From: Alteraurantiacibacter buctensis
Lineage (GTDB): Bacteria; Pseudomonadota; Alphaproteobacteria; Sphingomonadales; Sphingomonadaceae
Assembly: GCF_009827655.1 (NCBI RefSeq)
Contig: NZ_WTYV01000001.1
Coordinates: 186,001 to 250,000, forward strand
Reading direction: 5' to 3'
Length of the DNA stretch: 64,000 bases
This document shows positions 16,033 through 24,523 of the stretch, piece by piece (position 1 is the stretch's first letter; the number at the start of each line of letters is the position of its first letter). The position numbers and the translations under genes were made by a program. The notes below the pieces were generated by a model. It saw only the letters and a program-made list of their open reading frames with translations, was not told the origin of the DNA and ran no database searches.

Positions 16033-17517
16033 TCAGGCGTGCTCCGCCACCTTGTCCAGCCCGATGTCCTCGGCCCGGGCAAAGTTGCCGTGCAGGCCGA
16101 AGCGCAGGCGGACGGGCACGTTGATGGTGGCCACCGGCCCCTTCTCGATATCGAGCGCGTCGAACACCAGCAGGTCGGTGCGGCGGTCTTCCAGCCGGTT
16201 GCACAGCATCAGGATCCAGCCATCGCCTTCGGGCGCATTCCGGTCGCGCGGCACGAAGCAGGGTTCCTGCAAGCTGGATACCGGCCCGCACCACCAGTGC
16301 TGCTCGGCCCCGCTCTCCAGGTCCTTCAGGAACAGGCAGTTCATCAGGAAGCCGCCGGCGCTGCCGCCCTTCAGTTCGTTGGGGCGGCGCATGTCCATTT
16401 CCAGCCCCCAGGTATAGCGGGCCTTCACGCCGGTGAAGCGATCGTCGATGCGCGGGAATTCGCTGGCCGTCTGCGTCAAGGGCACGATCTCGTCGAACTC
16501 CTCGCCATTGCTGGCCATGTCCACGGTCCAGCGGGTCAGCTTGCTCATGGCCGCCGGGCCATCGAACGGGGCGCCGTGGATGTCCGGGAAGAAGGGGAAC
16601 ATGTTGTTGCGCGCTTCGGGGATCACGAAGTGCACCTTGGTGCCTTCCTGCCAGGCGTTGACCACGTGGCTGGCAAAGCAGTTGTCGCGCTTGAACCAGC
16701 GGATATCCTCCTGCTTCAGGTCCGCCCGGCGCGGGATGATGCCCAGGTACACCGGCTTGGTGGTATCGAAGGCAAAGTGCTCGCGCTTCTGCTCCAGGTA
16801 TTCCCAGCTCGAAAGGCTGGGGACGATGTGCAGCACCAGGTAATCGGGCGTGATCGCGAAGTCGTGCATCATGCAGTAATAGGGGACCTTGAACCAGGTC
16901 TCCTGCACCAGCTTGCCTTCGGGGTTCACCTCCATCAGCGCCACGTCATCGGTGCACAGGCCGCTGGCGGCATAGCCGATGGCCACCATGTTGCCGGTGG
17001 CCGGGTCGATCTTGGGGTGGGCGGTGAAGGTTTCGCTGCGCATGGCCCCTTCCCAGGTCTCGAACGCCTCGGTCTCCATCGTCACCGGGTCCATGATCAG
17101 GGCCGGGCTGTCCTCCTTCATCGCCCACAGCTTGCCGGCATAGATCCAGGCATTGGTATTGGCCGTGCTGCGGATCATGCCCTTGGTGCTGGGATCGTCG
17201 GTCAGGGGATTGCGATAGCGGCCGAACAGCCCGCGCCCCGCTTCCCGCTCCGCCTTCCACTTGTCGGTCTTGGCCCAGCGCTGGCGGAAATCGCACTGCC
17301 CGTCATGGAAATGGAACCGGGTAATCATGCCATCGCCGTTGAAGGCAATGTCGTCCCCCAGCATCGGCGGGAACTGCGGATCGGGCTGCACGCGGAAGAA
17401 GGCCCCGTTCAGCTCGCGCGGAATCTCGCCCTGGTGCGCCAGGTCGGTAATGTCCGCCTCGATCCGGCTGGGGGTGTTGAAGCCGGTAAAAGCCGGCGAA
17501 TCGGGAAAATGCACCAT
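16033..17517 (-). CDS. Lignostilbene-alpha,beta-dioxygenase-like carotenoid oxygenase (2)
   Basis: A 494-residue iron oxygenase and the best lignostilbene dioxygenase match in the window. Iron ligands fall at H167, H218, H284 and H476. The stilbene pocket residues are F59, Y101 and K134. All seven numbers agree with what I recall for the sphingomonad stilbene cleavage enzymes NOV1/LsdA. Y101 and K134 bind the 4-hydroxyl of the stilbene and help activate it. The expected reaction is cleavage of a 4-hydroxystilbene (lignostilbene, resveratrol type) to two aromatic aldehydes. ATG 17517 has GGAGAGG 11 bases upstream. No signal peptide. It is divergent from a MarR gene that probably regulates it. 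Confidence 0.92.
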   Translation of the reverse strand: MVHFPDSPAFTGFNTPSRIEADITDLAHQGEIPRELNGAFFRVQPDPQFPPMLGDDIAFNGDGMITRFHFHDGQCDFRQRWAKTDKWKAEREAGRGLFGRYRNPLTDDPSTKGMIRSTANTNAWIYAGKLWAMKEDSPALIMDPVTMETEAFETWEGAMRSETFTAHPKIDPATGNMVAIGYAASGLCTDDVALMEVNPEGKLVQETWFKVPYYCMMHDFAITPDYLVLHIVPSLSSWEYLEQKREHFAFDTTKPVYLGIIPRRADLKQEDIRWFKRDNCFASHVVNAWQEGTKVHFVIPEARNNMFPFFPDIHGAPFDGPAAMSKLTRWTVDMASNGEEFDEIVPLTQTASEFPRIDDRFTGVKARYTWGLEMDMRRPNELKGGSAGGFLMNCLFLKDLESGAEQHWWCGPVSSLQEPCFVPRDRNAPEGDGWILMLCNRLEDRRTDLLVFDALDIEKGPVATINVPVRLRFGLHGNFARAEDIGLDKVAEHA

Positions 17518-17560
17518 CGGGGTCTCGTCCTCTCCAAACGCGAGCCATTGCTTGCGTTGA

Positions 17561-17588
17561 ATTGTATGCTTTACTAACAAATGTGCAA
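17561..17588 (-). promoter_or_regulatory. Predicted promoter of carotenoid oxygenase 2 in divergent marR region
   Basis: Reading the minus strand, TTGCAC (17588-17583), a 16-bp spacer and TACAAT (17566-17561) give a strong promoter for the dioxygenase gene, about 44 bases before its ATG. The same 97-bp gap must carry the promoter of the divergent marR gene. A MarR site overlapping both promoters is expected, but no perfect palindrome is seen. Confidence 0.55.
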
Positions 17589-17614
17589 CCGAGAGAGAGG
17601 ACGGGATCGACACT

Positions 17615-18085
17615 TTGGCCACGCGTGCCCTGCCTGCGGATCGAGCGGCTGCGGAAGCGGCGGCCGATGGCGTGGGCGCGCTGGACGGGATCGTGGGCTT
17701 CCACATCCGGCTGGCCCACGGTGCGGTCTATCGCCATTTCACCGAAACCTTCGTGGACCTGGGGCTGACGCAGAAGCAGGTCAGCCTGCTGTGGGTGGTG
17801 GGGGACGAGCCCGGCGTGGCGCAGATCGAACTGGGCCAGCGCCTGCGGATGGACCGGGCCACCACGATGACCATCGTCAACCGGCTGGAACAGCGCGGCT
17901 ATGTCCAGCGCCGCCGGTCGAACAGCGACGGGCGCAAGCAGGCGCTCTACCTCACCGCCGAAGGACAAGCCGCTCTGGCGGAAGCGAAATCGTGCATCGC
18001 CAGCCATGAAGCCTGGCTGCAGGCGCGGTTCACTTCGGACGAAGTCAAAAAACTGGTGGAATTGCTCACGCGAATCCACGAATGA
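17615..18085 (+). CDS. MarR-family transcriptional regulator
   Basis: A 156-residue winged-helix regulator. The DNA-binding core is IELGQRLRMDRATTMTIVNR, followed by the wing RGYVQRRRSNSDGRKQALYLT, whose SDGRK/DxR pattern is diagnostic of MarR proteins. The start is TTG at 17615 after GAGAGAGAGG (17591-17600); no in-frame ATG exists upstream. MarR proteins usually repress adjacent genes and are released by phenolic acids or aryl-CoA esters. Its divergent position to the stilbene dioxygenase and its place just before an aromatic-acid transporter make control of both likely. Confidence 0.9.
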   Translation: MATRALPADRAAAEAAADGVGALDGIVGFHIRLAHGAVYRHFTETFVDLGLTQKQVSLLWVVGDEPGVAQIELGQRLRMDRATTMTIVNRLEQRGYVQRRRSNSDGRKQALYLTAEGQAALAEAKSCIASHEAWLQARFTSDEVKKLVELLTRIHE

Positions 18086-18116
18086 AGCGCTCATCAAGGG
18101 AAGAGGAAACCAACCG

Positions 18117-19478
18117 ATGGCCGGACCGGGCAGGGATGCAAGCAGCCCCATCACAGTGATCAACGATACGCCGATGGGCACGCGCCAGTGGGCGGTGGTC
18201 GTCCTGATGGTGCTGCTGAATGCGCTGGACGGGTTCGACGTGCTGGCCAGCGCCTTCGCGGCGCCCGGCATTTCCGCCGAATGGGGCATCGAGCGCGCGG
18301 CGCTGGGCGTGGTCCTTTCGGCCGAACTGGTCGGCATGGGCTTCGGCAGCGTGATCCTGGGCGGCGTGGCCGACAAGTTCGGGCGCAAGAACACCATGCT
18401 GGTGTGCCTGGTGCTGATGGCCGCGGGCATGTGGGCCGCGGGGCACGCCAACTCGGTCACCCCGATGGTCGCCTACCGCTTCCTCACCGGCATCGGCATC
18501 GGCGGCATGCTGGCCGCCACCAACGCGGTGACGGCGGAAAGCAGCAGCACGGCCAGCCGCCGCGCGGCAATCGCGGTCTATGTGGCCGGCTATCCGCTGG
18601 GCGCGATCATCGGCGGCATCGCCGCTTCGGAATGGCTGCTGGTGGAATACGGCTGGCGCGGGGTGTTCGATTTCGGCGCCATCGTGACCGCCGCGCTGAT
18701 CCCGATCCTGTGGCTGGTGGTGCCGGAAACCGCCGCCTACCACGCCAGCAAGGGCAACCTGGATGGCGTCAACAAGACGCTGCGCGCCTTCGGCAAGCCG
18801 CCGGTGGATACCCTGCCGGTGCTGGACACCAGCGACAGCAAGCCCAAGGTGACCGACATCCTGTCGAACCCCAAGCTGCGCCCGGTCACCCTGCTGCTGG
18901 CCTTCGGCTATGCGTTCCACACCATTACCTTCTACTACATCCTGAAGTTCGCGGTGCAGATCGTGTCGGACTATCCTCCCGGCTATCCGCCGCAGGATGC
19001 CGCCACCGTGCTCACCTATGCCAACGTCGGCGGGTTCCTGGGCAGCGCGCTGTTCGGCTTCATCATGGCCCGCCTGGGCATCCGCTGGCCGACCGCTTTC
19101 ATGCTGCTGATCGGTGCCATCGGCGTGGCCTGGTTCGGCATGGGCCGCGATACGCTGGGCGCATGGCAGGTGGCCACGATGGTCACGGGCTTCTTCACCA
19201 ACGCGGCGATCAGCGGCTACTATGCCGCCTTCGCCCGCGGCTTCCCGGCCTATGCCCGCGGCACCGGCACCGGCTTCGTGCTGGGCATCGGCCGCCTGGG
19301 CGCAGCGGGCAGCCCGCTGCTGGCCGGCGCGCTGTTCACCGCGCTGGGTAACGACGAACTGCTGACCGTGTCGATCATCATGGCGATGGGCTCGGTCGTC
19401 TCGCTGGTGCTGTTCCTGATGCTGCCCGAGCGCGACGGCGACGAGGTCGTCGGCCTGGCCCCCGGCAAGAGCGCCTGA
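18117..19478 (+). CDS. MFS aromatic acid:H+ symporter (AAHS-like)
   Basis: A 453-residue permease. Helix 1 carries [17 protein letters not shown], the DGxD-type motif of the aromatic acid:H+ symporter family (PcaK, VanK, MhpT). The loop 2-3 motif is [14 protein letters not shown]. Twelve hydrophobic segments fit the 450-residue family length. ATG 18117 has AAGAGGAAA upstream; the frame open further upstream lies inside marR and is not used. It follows marR by 31 bp and precedes frmA by 34 bp, so uptake of a methoxylated aromatic acid may be co-expressed with formaldehyde removal. Confidence 0.9.
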   Translation: MAGPGRDASSPITVINDTPMGTRQWAVVVLMVLLNALDGFDVLASAFAAPGISAEWGIERAALGVVLSAELVGMGFGSVILGGVADKFGRKNTMLVCLVLMAAGMWAAGHANSVTPMVAYRFLTGIGIGGMLAATNAVTAESSSTASRRAAIAVYVAGYPLGAIIGGIAASEWLLVEYGWRGVFDFGAIVTAALIPILWLVVPETAAYHASKGNLDGVNKTLRAFGKPPVDTLPVLDTSDSKPKVTDILSNPKLRPVTLLLAFGYAFHTITFYYILKFAVQIVSDYPPGYPPQDAATVLTYANVGGFLGSALFGFIMARLGIRWPTAFMLLIGAIGVAWFGMGRDTLGAWQVATMVTGFFTNAAISGYYAAFARGFPAYARGTGTGFVLGIGRLGAAGSPLLAGALFTALGNDELLTVSIIMAMGSVVSLVLFLMLPERDGDEVVGLAPGKSA

Positions 19479-19512
19479 TCCGTTTCACCACTCAACCGAA
19501 AGACCGATACCG

Positions 19513-20625
<1,113 letters not shown>

Positions 20626-20697
20626 TCCCCTGACAATCCGTTCCGGCACCGCCCCGCGTGGCCCGGTTCCTACACACCGAAAGAGGAGAGCTTTCCC

Positions 20698-21078
20698 ATG
20701 TTCAACCACATGTTCGTCGGCACCAACGACATCGATGCCAGCCGCAAGTTCTATGACGCCACCATGGGCGCGCTGGGCTATGCCGGCCACCCGCTGCCGC
20801 ACGGCACCGTCTATCCCAGCGAAAACGGCAGCTTCATCGTGGCCAAGCCCGCCAATGGCGAAGCGGCCACCTGCATGAACGGCATCACCATCGGCTTCAA
20901 GGCCGCCAGCTATGACCAGGTCGATGCCTGGCACGCCGCTGGCCTGGCCAACGGCGGCGAGGACCTGGGCGCACCCGGCTTCCGCGCGCAGAGCCCGGGC
21001 AACATGTACGGCGCCTACCTGCGAGATCCGGACGGCCACAAGATCTGCGTGTTCACCGCCAACGTGGGTGACCGGTAA
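20698..21078 (+). CDS. VOC-superfamily protein (tandem copy 1)
   Basis: A 126-residue single-module vicinal-oxygen-chelate/glyoxalase-like protein. It shows the family start HMFVGTNDIDASRKFYDATM, the middle QVDAWHAAGLANGGED and the end YLRDPDGHKICVF. Each such chain has only half the metal site, so a dimer is expected. It is the first of four tandem paralogues inserted between frmA and fghA. A GAGGAG site precedes ATG 20698. Possible roles are glutathione-thiol adduct handling or aldehyde detoxification, by position only. Confidence 0.85.
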   Translation: MFNHMFVGTNDIDASRKFYDATMGALGYAGHPLPHGTVYPSENGSFIVAKPANGEAATCMNGITIGFKAASYDQVDAWHAAGLANGGEDLGAPGFRAQSPGNMYGAYLRDPDGHKICVFTANVGDR

Positions 21079-21083
21079 GCATC

Positions 21084-21473
21084 GTGAGCCTGTTCACCCA
21101 TGTGCGGGTCGGCAGCACCGACCCGGCGGCATCGATCGCGTTCTATGACGCGACCTTTGCCGCGCTTGGGGTGAGCGGGCAGCACAAGGAGGGCATTCAC
21201 GCCATGTACGGCGCGCCGGGTGGCGGGCTGTTTATGGTGGGGCCGCCCGCCGATGGCGAGCCCGCCTGCCACGCCAACGGCGGCACGGTGGGCTTCACGG
21301 CAGCCAGCCCGGAACAGGTTGACGCCTGGCACGCGGCGGGGCTGGCCAAGGGCGGCACCTGCGAAGGTGCGCCCGGCCCGCGCCCCTATGGCGACATGCC
21401 GATGTACGGTGCCTACCTGCGCGATCCGGTGGGCAACAAGCTGTGCGCGTTCTGGATCGGATCGGGAGAGTAA
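21084..21473 (+). CDS. VOC-superfamily protein (tandem copy 2)
   Basis: A 129-residue VOC module with FTHVRVGSTDPAASIAFYDAT, PEQVDAWHAAGLAKGG and YLRDPVGNKLCAFW. It starts with GTG only 5 bp after copy 1. It is the most diverged of the four at the N-terminus (SLFTHVRVG). It retains the N-terminal His that is usually a metal ligand, but the C-terminal position normally filled by Glu is not obvious, so catalytic competence is uncertain. Confidence 0.83.
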   Translation: MSLFTHVRVGSTDPAASIAFYDATFAALGVSGQHKEGIHAMYGAPGGGLFMVGPPADGEPACHANGGTVGFTAASPEQVDAWHAAGLAKGGTCEGAPGPRPYGDMPMYGAYLRDPVGNKLCAFWIGSGE

Positions 21474-21474
21474 G

Positions 21475-21855
21475 ATGTACAGCCACAACATGGTCGGCAC
21501 CAATGACCTGGCGGCCTCCAAGCGGTTCTACGATGCCGTGTTCGGCGCGATCGGCGGGCCGGAAGGCCTGCTGGACGAGGACAAGGGCCGGATAACCTAT
21601 ATCTTCCGCGACAACTTCTTCATCGTGACGAAGCCGATCAACGGTGAACCGGCCTGCGTGGCCAACGGCAACACCATCGGCTTTGCGGTCGACACGCCCG
21701 AACAGATCCACGCCTGGCACGATGCCGGGGTGGCTGCGGGCGGCACCACCTGTGAAGACCCGCCGGGGCCGCGCCCGTTTGGCGAGGCGACGCTGTATCT
21801 CGCCTACCTGCGCGATCCCACCGGCCACAAGCTGTGCGCGCTCAAGTGGATGTGA
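21475..21855 (+). CDS. VOC-superfamily protein (tandem copy 3)
   Basis: A 126-residue VOC module with YSHNMVGTNDLAASKRFYDAV, TPEQIHAWHDAGVAAGGTTC and YLRDPTGHKLCAL. ATG 21475 follows the copy 2 stop by 1 bp, with GGGAGAG within the end of copy 2. It shares the TTCEDPPG segment with copy 4, showing that copies 3 and 4 are the closer pair. Confidence 0.85.
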   Translation: MYSHNMVGTNDLAASKRFYDAVFGAIGGPEGLLDEDKGRITYIFRDNFFIVTKPINGEPACVANGNTIGFAVDTPEQIHAWHDAGVAAGGTTCEDPPGPRPFGEATLYLAYLRDPTGHKLCALKWM

Positions 21856-21869
21856 GGGGCTGATCCGCC

Positions 21870-22259
21870 ATGTTCAGCCACATGACCCTTGGGGCCAACG
21901 ACATTGCCCGCAGCCAGGCCTTCTATGACGCGCTATTCGCTGCCTGGGGCGGCACGCCGGGCGAGCTGGATGACAAGGGGCGGCTGTTCTACCGCCATCG
22001 CGGTTCCATGCTGCTGGTCACCCGCCCGCTGGACGGGCAGGCAGCCACCCACGGCAACGGCTCCACCGTGGGCTTCATGCTCGACAGCCCGGAGCAAATC
22101 GACGCCTGGCACGCCGCAGGCCTGGCCCATGGCGGGACCACCTGCGAAGACCCGCCCGGCTGGCGGCCGCGCGCCTATGGCCGGGTGTACCTGGCCTACC
22201 TGCGCGATCCCGATGGCAACAAGCTGTGCGCCATGAAGCGCGAAGAGAGTGCGCAATGA
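21870..22259 (+). CDS. VOC-superfamily protein (tandem copy 4)
   Basis: A 129-residue VOC module with FSHMTLGANDIARSQAFYDAL, SPEQIDAWHAAGLAHGGTTC and YLRDPDGNKLCAM. Its stop overlaps the fghA start (ATGA), so it is translationally coupled to a formaldehyde pathway enzyme. That is the strongest argument that the VOC set works on glutathione-linked C1 or aldehyde chemistry. Confidence 0.85.
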   Translation: MFSHMTLGANDIARSQAFYDALFAAWGGTPGELDDKGRLFYRHRGSMLLVTRPLDGQAATHGNGSTVGFMLDSPEQIDAWHAAGLAHGGTTCEDPPGWRPRAYGRVYLAYLRDPDGNKLCAMKREESAQ

Positions 22260-23098
22260 CCATCGAAACCGTCAGCGAAACCCGCAGCCATGGTGGCACG
22301 CAGGGTGTCTATACGCACCAGTCCAGCGCCACCGGCACGCTGATGACCTTCAGCGTCTTCGTGCCTGACCATGTACCGGGCGAGAAGCTACCGGTTCTGC
22401 TGTATCTCTCGGGCCTGACCTGCACCCACGCCAACGTGACCGAGAAGGGCGAATTCCGCAGCCCCTGCGCCGCGCACAAGGTGATCTTCGTGGCCCCCGA
22501 CACAAGCCCGCGCGGCGATGACGTGCCGGATGACGAAGGCTATGATTTCGGCAAGGGGGCCGGCTTCTACGTCAACGCCACGCAGGCACCGTGGTCTGCC
22601 AACTTCCACATGCGGTCCTATATCGAGGACGAAATGCCGCAGGTGCTGGCGGACAATTTCGCCATGGCCGACATGGACCTGCTGGGCATCACCGGCCACT
22701 CGATGGGCGGGCACGGCGCGCTGACCATCGCGCTCAGGAACCCGGCGCGCTACCGCTCGGTCAGCGCGTTCTCGCCAATCGTCAGCCCGCTCAATTGCCC
22801 TTGGGGTGAGAAGGCGTTGGCGGGCTACCTTGGACCCGACCGTGCCGCCTGGCGCGAATACGATGCCTGCGCCCTGATCGACGACGGCGCGCGCCTGCCC
22901 GATCTGCTGGTGGACCAGGGGCTGGCCGACAACTTCCTGGAAGGGCAGCTGAAAACCCACCTGCTGGCCGAAGCCGTGGACCGCGCCGGGATGGAAGCGA
23001 CCATCCGCATGCAGCCGGGCTATGACCATTCGTACTACTTCATCTCCACCTTCATGGCCGATCACGTGGCCTGGCACGCCGAAAGGCTTTCCGCCTAA
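22256..23098 (+). CDS. fghA: S-formylglutathione hydrolase
   Basis: A 280-residue esterase-D family enzyme that hydrolyses S-formylglutathione to formate and glutathione. It carries LYLSGLTCTHAN in the oxyanion region, nucleophile GHSMGGHGA, acid in LLVDQGLADNF and catalytic His in GYDHSYYF, all at family-typical spacing. ATG 22256 overlaps the fourth VOC gene (ATGA); the GTG-type start 30 bases upstream is inside that gene. The product, formate, is the substrate of the fds enzyme encoded just downstream. Confidence 0.96.
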   Translation: MTIETVSETRSHGGTQGVYTHQSSATGTLMTFSVFVPDHVPGEKLPVLLYLSGLTCTHANVTEKGEFRSPCAAHKVIFVAPDTSPRGDDVPDDEGYDFGKGAGFYVNATQAPWSANFHMRSYIEDEMPQVLADNFAMADMDLLGITGHSMGGHGALTIALRNPARYRSVSAFSPIVSPLNCPWGEKALAGYLGPDRAAWREYDACALIDDGARLPDLLVDQGLADNFLEGQLKTHLLAEAVDRAGMEATIRMQPGYDHSYYFISTFMADHVAWHAERLSA

Positions 23099-23107
23099 GG
23101 CCGGAGT

Positions 23108-23128
23108 TTGATAGAGGATTCCTTTCAA
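23108..23128. promoter_or_regulatory. LysR operator candidate upstream of lysR
   Basis: An imperfect dyad, TTGATAGAGG and CCTTTCAA around a central ATT, ends 11 bp before the LysR start codon. It matches the perfect dyad at 24029-24047 at 15 of 21 aligned positions, including TGATAGA and TCA. Autoregulation is the natural reading. Confidence 0.55.
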
Positions 23129-23139
23129 GGAGGGGTCCG

Positions 23140-24057
23140 ATGCAGCTTCAGCACCTGCGCTATTTCGTGGCCTTGGCCAAGACACGCCATTTCGCCGCCG
23201 CCGCCAGCCAGTGCGGGGTGAGCCAGCCCACGCTGTCCGCCGGCCTTGCCGCGCTGGAGCACGAACTGGGCAAGCGTCTGGTGGAACGCGACCGGCGCTT
23301 TATCGGCCTGACGGGAGAGGGCGAGGCGATCCTGCCCTGGGCCGAACAGGCGCTGGGCGCGGTGCGCGGCCTCACCCAGGCGGCCGGTTCCTCCACCCAG
23401 GCGCTCACCGGCGAATTCCGCCTCTACACCATCCCCGCCGCGCAGCCTCTGGTGGGGCCGTTTGGCGAGGCGCTGCTGGCCGCCTATCCCGGCCTGACGC
23501 TGGCGGTCACCAGCGGCACCTCGCGCGAGATCGAGCAGGGGCTGGCGGTGAACGAGTTCGATGCCGGCCTCACCTACCTGGACCATGAACCCGCCGCCAA
23601 CATGCTCACCGCGCCGCTCCATGCCGAACAGTTCGTGGCCATCGCCCGCAGCGGCACCCTGCTGGACAAGCACAAGGCGGTGACCTGGCAGGAACTGGCC
23701 GCCCTGCCGCTGTGCCTGCTGCACCAGGGGATGCAGAACCGCCGCATCCTTGACCGGCTGTTTGCCCAGCACGACCTGGCGGTGACCCCGCGGGTGATTG
23801 CCGACAACTATGTCTCGATGTTTGCTCTCGTCCGCTCGGGCAAGTTCGTCTCGATCGTGCCCGATGCCTATGCCGGGATGCTGGCGGGGCTGGGCTGGTG
23901 CCACTTCGTCCCGATCAAGCCCGCCGCTGCCACCCGCCGCCTGGGGCTGATGGTGCTGAACCGCGATCCGCTGGGGCAGATGGCGCGCGCCGGCCTGGCC
24001 GTGGCGCAGCAGCTTGAGGCGGCAAGTCTGATAGAAGAGTTCTATCACACCCCATAA
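23140..24057 (+). CDS. LysR-family regulator of the formate dehydrogenase operon
   Basis: A 305-residue LysR protein. The winged-helix N-terminus is LRYFVALAKTRHFAAAASQ, then CGVSQPTLSAGLAALEHELG. The C-terminal part is the two-lobed effector domain. It starts at ATG 23140 after AGGAGG (23128-23133). It lies directly upstream of fdsG, the usual position of the fds regulator in proteobacteria. Two related dyads, one before its own start and one overlapping its last codons before fdsG, support autoregulation and control of fds. The effector is probably formate or a related C1 signal, which is inferred. Confidence 0.88.
   Translation: MQLQHLRYFVALAKTRHFAAAASQCGVSQPTLSAGLAALEHELGKRLVERDRRFIGLTGEGEAILPWAEQALGAVRGLTQAAGSSTQALTGEFRLYTIPAAQPLVGPFGEALLAAYPGLTLAVTSGTSREIEQGLAVNEFDAGLTYLDHEPAANMLTAPLHAEQFVAIARSGTLLDKHKAVTWQELAALPLCLLHQGMQNRRILDRLFAQHDLAVTPRVIADNYVSMFALVRSGKFVSIVPDAYAGMLAGLGWCHFVPIKPAAATRRLGLMVLNRDPLGQMARAGLAVAQQLEAASLIEEFYHTP
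24029..24047. promoter_or_regulatory. LysR operator candidate upstream of fdsG
   Basis: A perfect dyad, TGATAGAA-GAG-TTCTATCA, lies within the last codons of the LysR gene, 54 bp before the fdsG start. The T-N11-A spacing in its core fits LysR-type sites. It resembles the dyad before lysR. Confidence 0.6.
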
Positions 24058-24100
24058 CAATCGATTTGACCGCTTGTGCGCGCGGGCGCATCCCGATGGC

Positions 24101-24523
24101 ATGTCGAACTCTGTTCTCGCCGCGATCATCGCCGAACACGCCGGGCGCGAAGGCCCGCTGCTGCCGATCCTGCACGATGTGCAAGCCGAATTCGGCTGCG
24201 TCAGCCCGGAGGCGGAGGCGCAGATCGCCGCCGCGCTCAACCTCAGTCGCGCCGAAGTGCACGGCGTGGTCAGCTTCTATCATGATTACACCCCCACGGC
24301 GGAAGGCCGCCCCGTGGTGCAGGTGTGCCGCGCGGAAGCCTGCAAGGCGCGCGGGGTGGAAAGCCTGATGCCGTCGGCCATGGCCGCTGCGGGTGACCGG
24401 GTGAAGCTGCACACCGTCTATTGCCTGGGCCTGTGCGCCACCGGCCCCAACGCCCGGGTGGGTGACCGGCTGCATTCGCGGCTGGATGCCCCGGCCCTCG
24501 CCAAGATCATCGAGAACGCATGA
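24101..24523 (+). CDS. fdsG: Formate dehydrogenase gamma subunit (NuoE-like)
   Basis: A 140-residue thioredoxin-fold [2Fe-2S] subunit, related to NuoE. Cluster cysteines lie in QVCRAEACKARG and YCLGLCATGP. It passes electrons within the soluble NAD-dependent molybdenum formate dehydrogenase. ATG 24101 is chosen; the ribosome site is weak, and a TTG 27 bases upstream is possible. The stop overlaps fdsB (ATGA). Confidence 0.94.
   Translation: MSNSVLAAIIAEHAGREGPLLPILHDVQAEFGCVSPEAEAQIAAALNLSRAEVHGVVSFYHDYTPTAEGRPVVQVCRAEACKARGVESLMPSAMAAAGDRVKLHTVYCLGLCATGPNARVGDRLHSRLDAPALAKIIENA

Noticed and set aside
20698-22259. Bleomycin/glyoxalase resistance genes
   Set aside because: VOC proteins are often auto-named this way; four copies between frmA and fghA argue for C1 or aldehyde chemistry, not drug resistance.
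20698-22259. Tandem VOC genes as a CRISPR-like or other DNA repeat array
   Set aside because: The repetition is at protein level among diverged genes; there are no short identical direct repeats with spacers anywhere in the window.
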